Assembly: GCA_963738445.1 (NCBI GenBank)
Contig: CAVTWS010000001.1
Span: 186,001 to 250,000 of the forward strand
DNA: 64,000 nt
Reading direction: 5' to 3'
Origin: CAVTWS01 sp963738445
GTDB taxonomy: Bacteria > Actinomycetota > Acidimicrobiia > Acidimicrobiales > SHLQ01
The notes beneath the pieces were generated by a model. That model was not told where the DNA came from and ran no database searches. It saw only the letters and a list, made by a program, of their open reading frames with translations. The position numbers and the translations under genes are program-made. The number at the start of each line of letters is the position of its first letter. Within the stretch, counting starts at the first letter, position 1. Shown here piece after piece: positions 15,545-25,800 of the stretch.

Positions 15545-17239
15545 TCAGCGCACGAGGGGTTTGTACCGGATCCGGTGCGGCTGGGTGGCCTCGATGCCCA
15601 GTTCCTTGCGCCGCCAGGCCTCGTACTCGGAGAAGTTGCCCTCGAACCACCGCACCTGCGAATCGCCCTCGAAGGCGAGCACGTGGGTGGCCACCCGATC
15701 GAGGAACCAGCGGTCGTGGCTGATGATCACCGCGCATCCGGGATAGGTGTCGAGACCATCCTCCAGGGCTCGGAGGGTGTCGACGTCGAGGTCGTTCGTC
15801 GGTTCGTCGAGCAGCAGCACGTTGGCGCCGCTCTTGAGGACCTTGGCCAGGTGGACGCGGTTGCGCTCGCCGCCCGACAGAACGCCGACCTTCTTCTGCT
15901 GGTCGCTGCCCTTGAAGTTGAACGAGGCGACGTACGCCCGGCCGTTCATCTCCCTCGTGCCCACCATGACGGTGTCCTGACCGTCGCAGATCTCCTCGTA
16001 GACGGTGCGGTCGGCCTCGAGGCTGTCGCGGCTCTGATCGACGTAGCCGAGGCGGACGGTGGCGCCGATGCGCACCTCACCGTGGTCGGGGGACTCATCA
16101 GCCGGCTCACCGGCCGCGGTGGCGAGCATCCGGAACAGGGTGGTCTTGCCGGCGCCGTTGGGCCCGATGATCCCCACGATGCCCGCCCGCGGGAGGGAGA
16201 ACGACAGGTCGTCGATGAGGAGCTGATCGCCGAACCCCTTGGACACGTGGTCGACCTCGATCACCTGATCGCCGAGGCGTTCGTTCGCCGGGATCACGAT
16301 CTGCAGGCGATCGGCGCCGGTCTGGGCCGCCGCCTGCTCGGCCATGAGCTTCTCGTACGCGGCGAGGCGGGCCTTGCCCTTGGCCTGGCGGGCCTTGGGT
16401 GCCATGCGCACCCACTCCAACTCCCGGTCGAGGGTGCGCCGGCGGGTCGAGTCGGCCTTCTCTTCCTGGTCGAGGCGTTGGCGCTTCTGCTCGAGCCACC
16501 CGGTGTAGTTGCCCTCGTAGGGGTATCCCTTGCCCCGGTCGAGCTCGAGGATCCACTGGGCGACGTTGTCGAGGAAGTAGCGGTCGTGGGTGACGGCGAC
16601 GACGGTGCCCGGGTAGTCCTGCAGGAACCGCTCGAGCCAGGCCACCGACTCGGCATCGAGGTGGTTGGTGGGTTCGTCGAGCAGCAGCAGATCGGGCCGG
16701 CTCAGGAGCAGACGGCACAGCGCGACCCGCCGCTTCTCGCCGCCGGACAACATCTCGACCGCAGCGTCGCCGGGCGGCACACGAAGCGCGTCCATGGCGA
16801 TGTCGATCGTGCGCTGGAGGTCCCAGGCGCCGGCCGCCTCGATGCGGCGCTCGAGCTCGGCCTGGCGCTCGCCGAGCTTCTCGTAGTCGGCCTCGGGGTC
16901 GGACCAGCCGGCCAGGACTGCGTCGTACTGGGTGAGCAGATCGGCGACCTCGCCGACGCCGTCCATCACGTTGCCGAGCACGTCCTTCGACGGGTCGAGC
17001 TGGGGCTCCTGGGAAAGGAAACCCACCGTGAAGCCGTCGGTCCGGCGGGCCTCGCCGGTGAAATCGTCGTCGAGTCCGGCCATGATCTTGAGCAGCGACG
17101 ACTTGCCCGACCCGTTGGCGCCGATCACCCCGATCTTGGCGCCCGGGAAGAAGGCGAGGGTGATGTCCTTCAGGACCTCGCGGTCGGGCGGGATGAATTT
17201 CGACACCCGGCGCATGGTGAAGATGTATTGGGCGCTCAC
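15545..17239 (-). CDS. ettA: Energy-dependent translational throttle protein EttA (ABC-F)
   Basis: 564 residues from a GTG giving VSAQYIFTMRRVSKFIPP, matching the usual N-terminus AQYIFTM. Two ABC cassettes are visible. The first has Walker A GANGSGKSS, signature LSGGEKRRVAL and Walker B LLLLDEPTNHLDAESVAWL. The arm and linker run through WILELDRGKGYPYEGNY and the long basic helix to KGKARLAAYEKLM. The second has GPNGAGKTTLF, LSGGERNRVHL and VLLLDEPTNDLDVDTLRALE. ABC-F proteins bind the ribosomal E site; EttA gates the first elongation step in response to ATP/ADP ratio. Complete, one frame. Confidence 0.95.
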   Translation of the reverse strand: MSAQYIFTMRRVSKFIPPDREVLKDITLAFFPGAKIGVIGANGSGKSSLLKIMAGLDDDFTGEARRTDGFTVGFLSQEPQLDPSKDVLGNVMDGVGEVADLLTQYDAVLAGWSDPEADYEKLGERQAELERRIEAAGAWDLQRTIDIAMDALRVPPGDAAVEMLSGGEKRRVALCRLLLSRPDLLLLDEPTNHLDAESVAWLERFLQDYPGTVVAVTHDRYFLDNVAQWILELDRGKGYPYEGNYTGWLEQKRQRLDQEEKADSTRRRTLDRELEWVRMAPKARQAKGKARLAAYEKLMAEQAAAQTGADRLQIVIPANERLGDQVIEVDHVSKGFGDQLLIDDLSFSLPRAGIVGIIGPNGAGKTTLFRMLATAAGEPADESPDHGEVRIGATVRLGYVDQSRDSLEADRTVYEEICDGQDTVMVGTREMNGRAYVASFNFKGSDQQKKVGVLSGGERNRVHLAKVLKSGANVLLLDEPTNDLDVDTLRALEDGLDTYPGCAVIISHDRWFLDRVATHVLAFEGDSQVRWFEGNFSEYEAWRRKELGIEATQPHRIRYKPLVR

Positions 17240-17313
17240 GAGGCCGCAGGCTATCGCCGGTCTTCGGGCGGCCCTGCCCGCGGAGCCAGGTTGGCCTGGC
17301 ATGCTGGTCGGCC

Positions 17314-17979
17314 ATGGTCGCCACTCACATCGACGCCGTCCTGTTCGACATCGGGGGCGTGATCCTGACCAGCCCCTTCGAGGCCTTCAACGCCTACGAG
17401 GAGCGGGCGGGGCTGCCCCGGGACCTGATCCGGCAGCTCAACGCCACCAACCCCGACTCGAACGCGTGGGCGAGCTACGAGCGGAGCGAGGTCTCCACCG
17501 AGGAGTTCTGCCGGCGTTTCGAGGCCGAGGCCGAGAGCGCCGGCCACCGGCTCGATGCCCGGCAGGTGATCGCCGGGCTGTACGGCGCCGTGCGTCCGGC
17601 CATGGTGGAGGCGGTGCGGCGGTGCCGCCGGCACTTCGCCACTGCGGCGCTCACCAACAACTTCGATGCCGGTCAGGGTGCCTCGGAGGACCCGTCGCCG
17701 ATGGCGGATATCTACGCGCATTTCGACCTGCTGGTCGAGTCGAAGGTCGTCGGCGTCCGCAAGCCCGATGCGGCCTTCTATCAGTACGCCCTCGACTCGC
17801 TGGCCGTGAGCGCCGACCGCTGTGTCTTTCTCGACGATCTCGGCGTCAACCTGAAGACGGCCCGGGCCATGGGCATGACCACGATCAAGGTGGTCGACCC
17901 CGATGTCGCCCTCGCCGAGCTGTCCACGGTCCTCGACCTGGATCTCGCCGGCCTCGATCACGGCGAGGGGATCAGGTGA
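17314..17979 (+). CDS. HAD-superfamily hydrolase (HAD-IA)
   Basis: 221 residues. Motif I DAVLFDIGGVIL carries the nucleophile Asp, although the usual DxD second residue is replaced by Gly (DIGG), as in the epoxide-hydrolase-N-like/YihX branch. Motif II is AALTNNFDA, motif III lies in SKVVGVRKPDAAFYQYAL, and motif IV is CVFLDDLGVNLKTARAMGM. The cap is helical (residues about 20-95). The substrate is unknown. The stop overlaps the SDR start by GTGA, so the pair is co-translated. Confidence 0.85.
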   Translation: MVATHIDAVLFDIGGVILTSPFEAFNAYEERAGLPRDLIRQLNATNPDSNAWASYERSEVSTEEFCRRFEAEAESAGHRLDARQVIAGLYGAVRPAMVEAVRRCRRHFATAALTNNFDAGQGASEDPSPMADIYAHFDLLVESKVVGVRKPDAAFYQYALDSLAVSADRCVFLDDLGVNLKTARAMGMTTIKVVDPDVALAELSTVLDLDLAGLDHGEGIR

Positions 17980-18752
17980 GCGAGCCGACCTGGCGCCGAG
18001 CGCTGATCACCGGTGCGTCGAGCGGGATCGGCGAGGCGATGGCCCGCCGCCTGGCGGCGGAGGGCACCGCCCTCGTGTTGGTGGCCCGCAACGTCGCGGC
18101 CCTGGAGTCGCTCGCCTCGGAGTTCCGGTCGCGGGTCGAGGTCGAGGTGCTGCCTGCGGACCTGAGCGACGCGTCACAGGTCGCGGCGGTGGCCGAGCGG
18201 ATAGGGGCCGACACCGACCCGGTGGATCTCGTCGTCAACAACGCCGGGTTCGGCTACCACCACCAGGTCGCGGACGCCGAGCTCGGCCGCGAGCTGGGCA
18301 TGGTCGCCGTGAACGTCGAGGCCGTCGTGCACCTCACCCACGCGGCCAGCCAGGTGCTGCGCCGGCGTGGTCGTGGCGGGATCGTCAACCTGTCCTCGGT
18401 GGCGGGCACTGCGGCGTCGCCGGGGCTCGCCACCTACGCGGCGAGCAAATCGTTCGTGACGTCGTACACGCAGGCTGTCCACGAGGAGCTGAAGCCTCAC
18501 GGAGTCTCGGTCACCGCGGTCTGCCCGGGATTCACCCGCACGGACTTCCAGCGCCGAGCCGACTACGACCCGACCTCGCTGCCCGATTTCGTGTGGCAGA
18601 GCGCTGACACGGTCGCCCGGGCCGCCCTCGACGGAGCCCGTCGCAACGCCGCCACGGTGGTGCCGGGATGGCACAACAAGATGGCCGTGACCGTCGTGAA
18701 GCTGACGCCGACCGCCCTCGTGCGCCGCATCGGCAAGCTGCTGGTCCGTTAG
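17976..18752 (+). CDS. SDR-family NAD(P)-dependent oxidoreductase
   Basis: 258 residues from the GTG overlapping the HAD stop. Classical short-chain dehydrogenase: nucleotide motif ALITGASSGIGEAMARRL, NNAG in LVVNNAGFGYHH, the catalytic Ser in GIVNLSSVAGT and the YxxxK active site as TYAASKSFV. The C-terminus VVPGWHNKMAVTVVKLTPTALVRR resembles the YdfG/DltE-like SDRs with a hydrophobic tail. The Thr-Gly and Arg-rich start favour NADP, but this is inference. Substrate unknown. It ends 4 bases before the convergent speE. Confidence 0.9.
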   Translation: MSEPTWRRALITGASSGIGEAMARRLAAEGTALVLVARNVAALESLASEFRSRVEVEVLPADLSDASQVAAVAERIGADTDPVDLVVNNAGFGYHHQVADAELGRELGMVAVNVEAVVHLTHAASQVLRRRGRGGIVNLSSVAGTAASPGLATYAASKSFVTSYTQAVHEELKPHGVSVTAVCPGFTRTDFQRRADYDPTSLPDFVWQSADTVARAALDGARRNAATVVPGWHNKMAVTVVKLTPTALVRRIGKLLVR

Positions 18753-18756
18753 CTCC

Positions 18757-19692
18757 TCAGGTCTCCCAGCCGGCACTACCGGCGGTGGCCGGCGGGGCGG
18801 CGTCGGTGTAGATGCGGTCGCAGTCGGCGATGGCCTGCCGGACGTACGGCGGCATCTGCATGAGGCCGTGAGCGACATGGGCGTCGATCAGGCGGAGGGG
18901 ACCGGTCACGAGTTCGTCGAGCAGGGGCGCGGTGCGGGTCGGGTCGAGCCGGGGCAGGATCGGCGTCGCGCTGGCCACGACGAAGCCGAGCGGTCGCCCG
19001 TACACCCCGGCGTTGCACGGATACGAGATGACGTGCGGGAACACTGTCGTCATGGTCGACACGACCTTGGCGTGCAGGGCGATCTCCGCCGGTGCCACCG
19101 GGCCGGCCTGGACGGCGACGATGCCGCCCTCGGTCAGGACCTGGGCGACCGACGCGAAGTACTCCTGGGTGAAGCAGAACGTCGAGGGACCGTCCTCGAC
19201 CGGGTCGGTCATGTCGGAGACCACGACATCGAACCGTTCATCCGTGTGGCGCAGATACGCCACGGCGTCCTCGTGACGAACTTCGGCCCGGGGATCGTCG
19301 AACGAGCCCTGGTGCCACTCGGGGAGGTGGGTCCTGCACAGGGCCACGACGTCGGCATCGAGGTCGATCATCAGGGCGCGCTCGACGGTGTTCCAGCGCA
19401 GCACCTCTCGAAGGGTCGCCCCCTCGCCGCCGCCGAGGACCAGCGCTCGACGGGGCCGGCCGACGGCCATCATGGCGGGTTGCACGAGGGCCTCGTGGTA
19501 CACGAACTCGTCGGCCTGGGAGGACTGCACGATCCCGTCGAGGAAGAGCTTCTTGCCGAGCGCCGGGGTCTCGACGATGCAGACCTCCTGATACGGGGTC
19601 GTGGTCCATGCGAGCACGTTGGTGGCACCGTGCTGGTAGTGGTCCCACGGGGTGATGACCTCTCGCAACCAGAGGTGGGTGTCGTCGTGCAT
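18757..19692 (-). CDS. speE: Polyamine aminopropyltransferase (spermidine synthase)
   Basis: 311 residues. Transfers an aminopropyl group from decarboxylated SAM to putrescine or a related amine. Seen: the N-terminal beta region TTPYQEVCIVETPALGKKLFLDGIVQSS, DEFVYHEALVQP, the SAM-fold motif ALVLGGGEGATLREVLRW, ALMIDLDADVVALC and the catalytic region FDVVVSDMTDPVEDGPST. The C-terminal part (LIDAHVAHGLMQMPPYVRQAI) is slightly longer than in E. coli. The acceptor (putrescine versus spermidine or longer) cannot be read. It is functionally related to the pot importer at 1-3699 but is not linked to it. Confidence 0.92.
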   Translation of the reverse strand: MHDDTHLWLREVITPWDHYQHGATNVLAWTTTPYQEVCIVETPALGKKLFLDGIVQSSQADEFVYHEALVQPAMMAVGRPRRALVLGGGEGATLREVLRWNTVERALMIDLDADVVALCRTHLPEWHQGSFDDPRAEVRHEDAVAYLRHTDERFDVVVSDMTDPVEDGPSTFCFTQEYFASVAQVLTEGGIVAVQAGPVAPAEIALHAKVVSTMTTVFPHVISYPCNAGVYGRPLGFVVASATPILPRLDPTRTAPLLDELVTGPLRLIDAHVAHGLMQMPPYVRQAIADCDRIYTDAAPPATAGSAGWET

Positions 19693-19858
19693 CGATGCTC
19701 CCGGGGCAGGCTCGGCTCGGCTCGGCTGGTGGTCGAACCGTAGTTGTGTCGGGTGGGTGCGGCGACGGACCGGGACCGACAGGCCCTGCCCCAGGCCCGG
19801 CCGAGTCGGGCCGGTAGAGTCGGGCGGCAGTCAGAGGGGGTCGAACGAGCGTGCACGG

Positions 19859-21406
19859 GTGAGCGAGCTACCAGGCGGTCCGGTCGTCGCTCCGCTCACC
19901 ATCCGTTGGCCCCACGGCACCTACGTGGCCCGGGCCGGCGAGGTGGTTCGGATCGGGCGTTCGGACTCGGCGACCGTGCGGTTCGGCGATCCGCGCATCT
20001 CGCGCGCCCATCTCGTCGTTCAGGTGGAGGGTGCGGCGTGGGTGCTCGAGGACACGTCGTCGACGGGGACCTACAGCGCCGGTCAGCGGATCTCCCGGGT
20101 GTCACTCCCCGCCGAGCACCTGCTGCACCTCGGTGGCCCAGAAGGGGTACCGCTCACGTTCGACGCCCGGCCGGGGAGCGCTCCGCCGGCGCCGGTCGTG
20201 GCCCCGGCGCCGTACCGGTCGGAGGCGACGGTGACGCTCGGTGACGATCGTCTCCGTCTGGCAGTCGGTGATCGGGAACGAGTCTTCCTGCCGGGTCAGA
20301 TGCCGGTCGTGGGCCGCGATCCGGCGTGCGATGTGGTGGTCGACGACAGTCTGGTCAGCCGCCGCCACGTGGGGTTCGTACACGAGAGCGGTCAATGGCA
20401 CGTGGAGGACCTCGGGTCGACCCGCGGCACCTACCTCGATCATCGTCGTCTCAGCGGCCGCCGTCCGATTGCCGGTGCGTTCAACCTGCTCCTGGGCGAC
20501 GACGACGCCGGCGCGGTCGTACGGGTGATCACGAAGGGCGAGCACGAAGTACCGAAGCGGCGATGGCCCCTGCTCGTCGGCTTGGCGGGCGTGGTGGTGG
20601 CGGCGGCCATCGTCGTCGGTGCGGTCGTGCTGCTGACGGGTGACGACCAGCCGGAGGATTCGGCGCCGGTCGCCCTGAGCGGCCTGGTCGACTCCATCGT
20701 GCAACCGGTCTCGGAACTGCCCGACGGCACGATCTGCGCGAGCGGTTCCGGGACCGTGCTGGAGGGCGGCCTGATCCTCACCAACTTCCACGTCATCGCC
20801 GCGATCGGCGAGTGCCGGTTCGGCGGTCAGGTCCGCTCCCACACCGATCTGGTCTCGGGGGAGGTCGACAGCTTCGACACCGAGATCGCGGCGATCGACC
20901 CGGAGCTCGACCTCGCGGTTCTGCGGATCGTCGACGACATCGAGCTTCCGTCCCTCGAGCGGGGGGACTCTGACGATCTCGAGATCGGCGATCAGCTCCG
21001 CATCCTCGGGTTCCCGCTCATCGGCGGTGACACGCTGACGACGACCCAGGGCACGGTGAGCGGATTCCTCGACGACCCGTTCGTCGAGGGCGCCACCTGG
21101 ATCAAGACGGAGGCCTCCCTGTCCGGCGGCAACAGCGGAGGTGCGGCGGTCGACAGCGCGGGCCGACTCGTCGGCGTCCCGTCGATCGTCGGTGTGGGTT
21201 CGGGCGATCTGCCGACGGTCGATTGCCGGCCCTTGGCCGACACCAACGGCGATGGTCGACTCAACGGTGACGACACCTGTGTGCCCGTGGGTGGGTTCAT
21301 CAACGGCGTGCGACCGATCGCCTTCGCCGAGGACGTGCTCGACGATGCCGCCGACGGCGATGTCATCGACTTCGATGACGAGGAGCTCGATTTCCCGCTC
21401 GGTTGA
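19859..21406 (+). CDS. FHA-FHA-TM-trypsin-like serine protease
   Basis: 515 residues from a GTG (VSELPGGPVV). Two cytoplasmic FHA domains bind phosphothreonine proteins: the first has RIGRSDSA, ISRAH and GTY; the second VVGRDPAC, VSRRH and STRGTYL. One membrane helix (LVGLAGVVVAAAIVVGAVVLL, about residues 235-257) leads to an extracellular trypsin-like domain with His in LTNFHVI, Asp in DPELDLAVLRI and Ser in SGGNSGGAA. Near the C-terminus DTNGDGRLNGDD looks like a calcium-binding loop of the EF-hand/dockerin kind. The architecture suggests that phosphorylation inside the cell is linked to proteolysis outside; that is inference. Confidence 0.85.
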   Translation: MSELPGGPVVAPLTIRWPHGTYVARAGEVVRIGRSDSATVRFGDPRISRAHLVVQVEGAAWVLEDTSSTGTYSAGQRISRVSLPAEHLLHLGGPEGVPLTFDARPGSAPPAPVVAPAPYRSEATVTLGDDRLRLAVGDRERVFLPGQMPVVGRDPACDVVVDDSLVSRRHVGFVHESGQWHVEDLGSTRGTYLDHRRLSGRRPIAGAFNLLLGDDDAGAVVRVITKGEHEVPKRRWPLLVGLAGVVVAAAIVVGAVVLLTGDDQPEDSAPVALSGLVDSIVQPVSELPDGTICASGSGTVLEGGLILTNFHVIAAIGECRFGGQVRSHTDLVSGEVDSFDTEIAAIDPELDLAVLRIVDDIELPSLERGDSDDLEIGDQLRILGFPLIGGDTLTTTQGTVSGFLDDPFVEGATWIKTEASLSGGNSGGAAVDSAGRLVGVPSIVGVGSGDLPTVDCRPLADTNGDGRLNGDDTCVPVGGFINGVRPIAFAEDVLDDAADGDVIDFDDEELDFPLG

Positions 21407-21457
21407 GACCTACGCCGACCCTGGGTGGCGCGTCGCGTCGGGCGCGTTGTCGCGTGA

Positions 21458-22624
21458 TCAGGCTTCAGTGAGGAGCGGGGCGGCGTGGCTCGGGTCCGAC
21501 AGTGCCAAGCGGCCGTGAGCGTCGGCTTGCACAAGGCCACGCGCTACCAGGTCGCCGAGCACGGGGGCGAACGCCGAGCCCTCCGCACCGAAACGATCGC
21601 CGTCACCCAGCGCTTGGGCGATCGTCGCCGCGGTGGCCTCGGGACCGAGGCGCACCAGAGCCACGAGATAGCGGCGCGCCGTGCCGGACAGCGCCGGTAG
21701 AAGTGAGGCCGGGACAGGTGTGGCCGGTGGAGGTGTGACCGGTGGAGGGGAGGGCGGTGCCGTCACGTGGTCGACGGTGGCCCGGTCGATCGGACCACCG
21801 GCCGCGGATGATGCGCCGAGCACGTCGATCAGGGTGGCGACGGAACTCCCGCTGGCCGCGCGGGCCGCCTCGGCGCCATCAGCCGTCAGCCGTCCATGGA
21901 GGTCGAGGGTTCGGGCGATGTGGGCGACATCTGCGGTGCTGAGGGCGGGGAGCTCGACCGTGCTCAGCGCGGCCGGATCCGTGGACGTGCCGTGGATTGC
22001 GACCGCCGAGGTGGCGCCCAGGCCGACGAAGACACCGTTCGCTCGGGCGTGGCCCACCGTTTCGATCATCGCTTGCTGGTCCTCGGGCGAGGCCCGATGG
22101 AGGTCGTCGACGAGGATCAACGCGCTGCGTCCCGGCAGACCGTCCAGCACGAGGTTCAACAGCCGGCACACCGGAAGGAATTCGGTCCACAGGTTGACGC
22201 CGCTCGATGGGCGCACGCCCGCGGCGTACGCCTCGACGTGAGGCATCGCGGCGGCGCTGAACCGCGCCGCGCCTTCCGCGGCGTCGCGCGCATCGCGCGA
22301 GCCGGGGCGCTGGCTCAGGATCTCGGCGAGCACCTGCCCGATCGCGTCGCCCAGGGCGGCCCGGAGGTCCGGCGGGTCGAACAGCCGGCCGATTCCGACG
22401 AATTGGTCCGGCCGGCGCTGGGCCCGCACGTGGTCGAGGAGCGACGTCTTGCCGGAGCCGGCCGATCCCACGGCGAGCACGAATCGATTGTCCGAACGCG
22501 CGGCCAGATCCTCGAGCAGGCCGGTGAAGACGCCCGCGGTGTCGAGGAGCCCCGGGTGGAGGTCCGCGGACCCGCCGTCGGGGGCCCTGGTCGTCGTGTT
22601 GGCGTCGATGTGTATGGCCGTCAT
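21458..22624 (-). CDS. AAA ATPase with C-terminal winged-helix-like region
   Basis: 388 residues from the ATG giving MTAIHIDANTT (AGGTGGG lies a few bases upstream). P-loop LAVGSAGSGKTSLLDHV, Walker B ALILVDDLHRA, sensor-like GVFVGLGATSAV, lid-like helices LSTADVAHIARTLDLHGRLT, then a Pro-rich linker and a C-terminal helical part (LSGTARRYLVALVRLGPEATAATIAQALGDG) resembling a winged helix. This is the Orc1/AAA_16 style of regulatory ATPase. It is transcribed divergently from the conservon and shares its upstream region, so a functional link is possible. Its exact role is unknown. Confidence 0.75.
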   Translation of the reverse strand: MTAIHIDANTTTRAPDGGSADLHPGLLDTAGVFTGLLEDLAARSDNRFVLAVGSAGSGKTSLLDHVRAQRRPDQFVGIGRLFDPPDLRAALGDAIGQVLAEILSQRPGSRDARDAAEGAARFSAAAMPHVEAYAAGVRPSSGVNLWTEFLPVCRLLNLVLDGLPGRSALILVDDLHRASPEDQQAMIETVGHARANGVFVGLGATSAVAIHGTSTDPAALSTVELPALSTADVAHIARTLDLHGRLTADGAEAARAASGSSVATLIDVLGASSAAGGPIDRATVDHVTAPPSPPPVTPPPATPVPASLLPALSGTARRYLVALVRLGPEATAATIAQALGDGDRFGAEGSAFAPVLGDLVARGLVQADAHGRLALSDPSHAAPLLTEA

Positions 22625-22736
22625 CGGTCCCACCTGAGCCCGACACCCGGCGGCCCGGGTGTTCCCTGCTCGCTCCATGCTCTTTCGGCATGGCAAGGGC
22701 GAACTTGACCAGGAAGTCAGATTTCTCGCCCGGGCG

Positions 22737-22766
22737 CTCAAGACGCCGGTCCGCCTCACCGATAGG
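22737..22766 (+). promoter_or_regulatory. Possible FliA/WhiG-type (sigma-28) promoter upstream of cvnA
   Basis: CTCAAG, 16 bases, then CCGATAGG. This fits the CTCAAG/TAAA-like -35 and GCCGATA-like -10 elements used by FliA/WhiG sigma factors, here with A instead of G before CCGATA. It lies about 36 bases before the cvnA ATG, with a Shine-Dalgarno (GAGGGGG) in between, so position and strand are right. Called by eye from one site. Confidence 0.5.
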
Positions 22767-22801
22767 GCACAGCAGAATCCCGACGAGGGGGCACGATCTA
22801 C

Positions 22802-25800
22802 ATGTTCAGGAACCGATCCTTCCGGGCCAAGATGGCCCTGGTGTTGGCACCGCCACTCATCGTTCTGGTGGCGTTCGCCACCCTGGTGGTGCGGCCACGA
22901 TTGGATGAGGGTTCGGCCGCGAGCGAGAACGAGACCGAGGCGCGCGTCGCCCTGGCCTCGATGCAGATGCTCGACGAATTCCAGAACGAGCGGGACCTGA
23001 CGCTGCGGTACCTGGTGTCGGATCGCACGCTCGAGCGCGATTCGCTCCTGGCGCAGCGCGAGATCACCGATGCCCGCCGCGTCGAGTTCACGTCGATCGC
23101 CGCAGGCGAGGCCGGCGAAGCTGACGAGGGCGGTGTCGTCGACGACGCCGTGGCTGTGGCCGCGACTCTCGACGATCTTCGTTCGACGGTGGACAGTGGC
23201 ACGGCGGTCACCGACGAGGTCTACGACACCTACACCGCGTCGATCGGCACGTTCCTGAACCTCAACCGTGGCCTGGCCCGGTCGGCGTCCAACGTCGAAC
23301 TGTCACGCATCGCCAACGAGATCCTGCTGTTCACACAGGGCAAAGAGAGCCTCGCCCAGACGCGAGGCCAGGGCACCCGGATGCTCGACGAAGGCGTGAT
23401 CGACGCGGCGGATGTCGCGCGTCTCACCTCGCTCTCCGATTCCACGGATCGTCTCTTCTCCGAGTACCGCGGTTTGGCGACACCGGAACAACAGGTCCAG
23501 TTCGACGATGCCCTGAACGCCGCGGAATCCACCGCGGCGGCCCAGTACCTCCAGGACGCCATCGCAGCCGGCTCAGCCGGCGAACTGCCCGACGTCACCG
23601 GCACCACCTGGTTCGACGCCTTCAACGCCAAGATGGAGTCGATCGACGTCGCCGAGGACGCGGTGTTCGTCGACTTCGTGGCCACCTCCGAGGACATCCA
23701 GTCGGATGCGCAGAGCGCGGCGCTCCGGTACCTGGTCATCACCGTGGCAGCCGTCGCTCTCGCCGCGGCGGCGGCCCTCGTGCTGAGCCGATCGCTGACC
23801 CGCCGCCTGGCCGACCTGTCCCATCAGGCCCAGACGATCGCTTCGGACCGGTTGCCCGAGGTGCTCGAGGTGCTCCGTAACCCGACCCCGGAGGCCCTGG
23901 CCAGCGCGCTCCCGGAAGTGACATCGGACTCGACGGACGAGATCGGCGTCATGGCTCAGTCCTTCAACACGGTGCTGCGGACCTCGGTGGAGACGTCGAT
24001 CAACCACGCCCAGCGCCGAGCCAAGACGCTCACCAACATCCTGGTCAACCTGGGTCGACGCAACCAGGCCCTGATCGAGCGCCAGCTCGAGCTGATCGAC
24101 GCATTGGAGTCCACCCAGCGGGACCCCCAGGTGCTGCAGGGGCTGTTCCAGCTCGACCACATGATCACCTCCATGCGCCGCAACGCCGAGAACCTCCTCG
24201 TGCTGGCGTCCGAGCAGCCGGGCCGGGCGTGGACCGCTCCCGTGTCGCTGCTCGACGTCGTGCGGTCGGCCACCGCCGAGGTGCAGGACATGTCGCGCAC
24301 CATGATCGACGTGGCCGCCCGCGACAACGTGATGATCGCCGGCCGCTTCGCCGTCGACCTCTCCCACCTGCTCGCCGAACTGGTGGAGAACGGGGTGTCG
24401 TTCTCGCCGCCGACGACCACCGTGAGCATCCGCAGCGAGGGCGGTGCGCACCATCTGCGCATCTGGATCATCGACGGCGGTGTCGGCATGACGCAGTCCG
24501 AGATCCTCGACGCCAACGAGCGCATCATGAACCCGCCCGACATCGACGAGCTCACCACCGACCGCATCGGGTTCCAGGTGGTTGGTCGCCTGTCCCGGCG
24601 GCTGGGCAGCGACATCCAGGTGCAATCCAACCCCGGTGGTGGTGTCGCCGTGTGCGTGACGGTGCCGACCACCGTGCTCGACAGCGGGTCGATCCTTGGC
24701 GATGGTCCGTCCGTCACCCCGGCCGAACCGGTCGCCCTGATGCTGCCGGACCCGTCTTCGGACCCGTGGGGCGCCGGTCTCGCGGCTGCGCTGGAGGCCG
24801 AGTACCCGTCCGAGTCCCACGGATGGGAGTCCGCGCCCCTCGAGGAGCTCGGAGAGCTGCCGGTGCGGCGGCCTGGCGAGGCCCTGAGCATCAAGGCGGA
24901 GCCGGCGTCCCTGATGCCGCCCGCAGCCGCGCCGTCGATTCAGTACGCGTCGGCGCCCGTCACCGAGGTACCGCCGGTCCGGGCGCAGATGCCACCACCC
25001 CCGATGACGCCCTCCCCACCCGTTCCCGCGGTGCCCGCATCGTCGCCCGCGGCGGCGCTCCATCCCGTCACCCCGGCGCGGGTGGCCCAGCCGCCGGTCG
25101 TTGCCCCCGTGAGTGCGGACATGGGCCTGTTCGATCGGGTGGAACCCATGGTCTCCACGCCACCCGATGTTCGACCGGCCGCGTTTGCGCCGGCTCCCGT
25201 CACCCCGCCGGCCCCGGTCGCGCCTCCCGCACCGGTCGTGACCGACAGCGGCCTGGTCAAGCGGGTGCCGGGCCAGGCCACCCCGAACGCTCGTGGTGCC
25301 GAGGCCTTCGACAGCGGGCAGTTCCGTCGCCTGCCCGTACCCGATGCGATGGCGGCCGACGACGCCGAGGCCACCGCGGCGCGTCGACACGACTCGCTGA
25401 GCCGCTTCCAGCGGGCCGTGGGTCGTGGTCGCACCGCGGACAACGATTCTCCGGCGTCGACCCCCCTCGACCCCGCGCCCGTGCTGTCGAGCCAGCCGGC
25501 TCTCATGACACCGAGCCAGTCAGCTCCCATGACACCGAGCCAGCCGGTGCCGCCGTCATCGCCCGCTGCCTTCGCCGATCAGGGAGTGCCCGCCACCGGG
25601 TTTCCCGAGCGGCTGGCTCCCTTGTTCACCACGGCCCCGGACCAGCCCGCCGCTGGACCGTTCGAGTCGTTCGAGAGTTCGCAGCCGGCCGTGCCATCTG
25701 CGGCCATCAGTCGGCCCGAGCCGACGGGTGACACCGGTGGCGGATTGCCCGCTTCCGCGGGAGGCGTCGATCCCTTCGACATCTCCTGGATCAGCAACGA

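Noticed and set aside
15575..17362. Long plus-strand open frame opposite ettA
   Set aside because: Complement of a well-conserved gene; composition-driven, with no domain.
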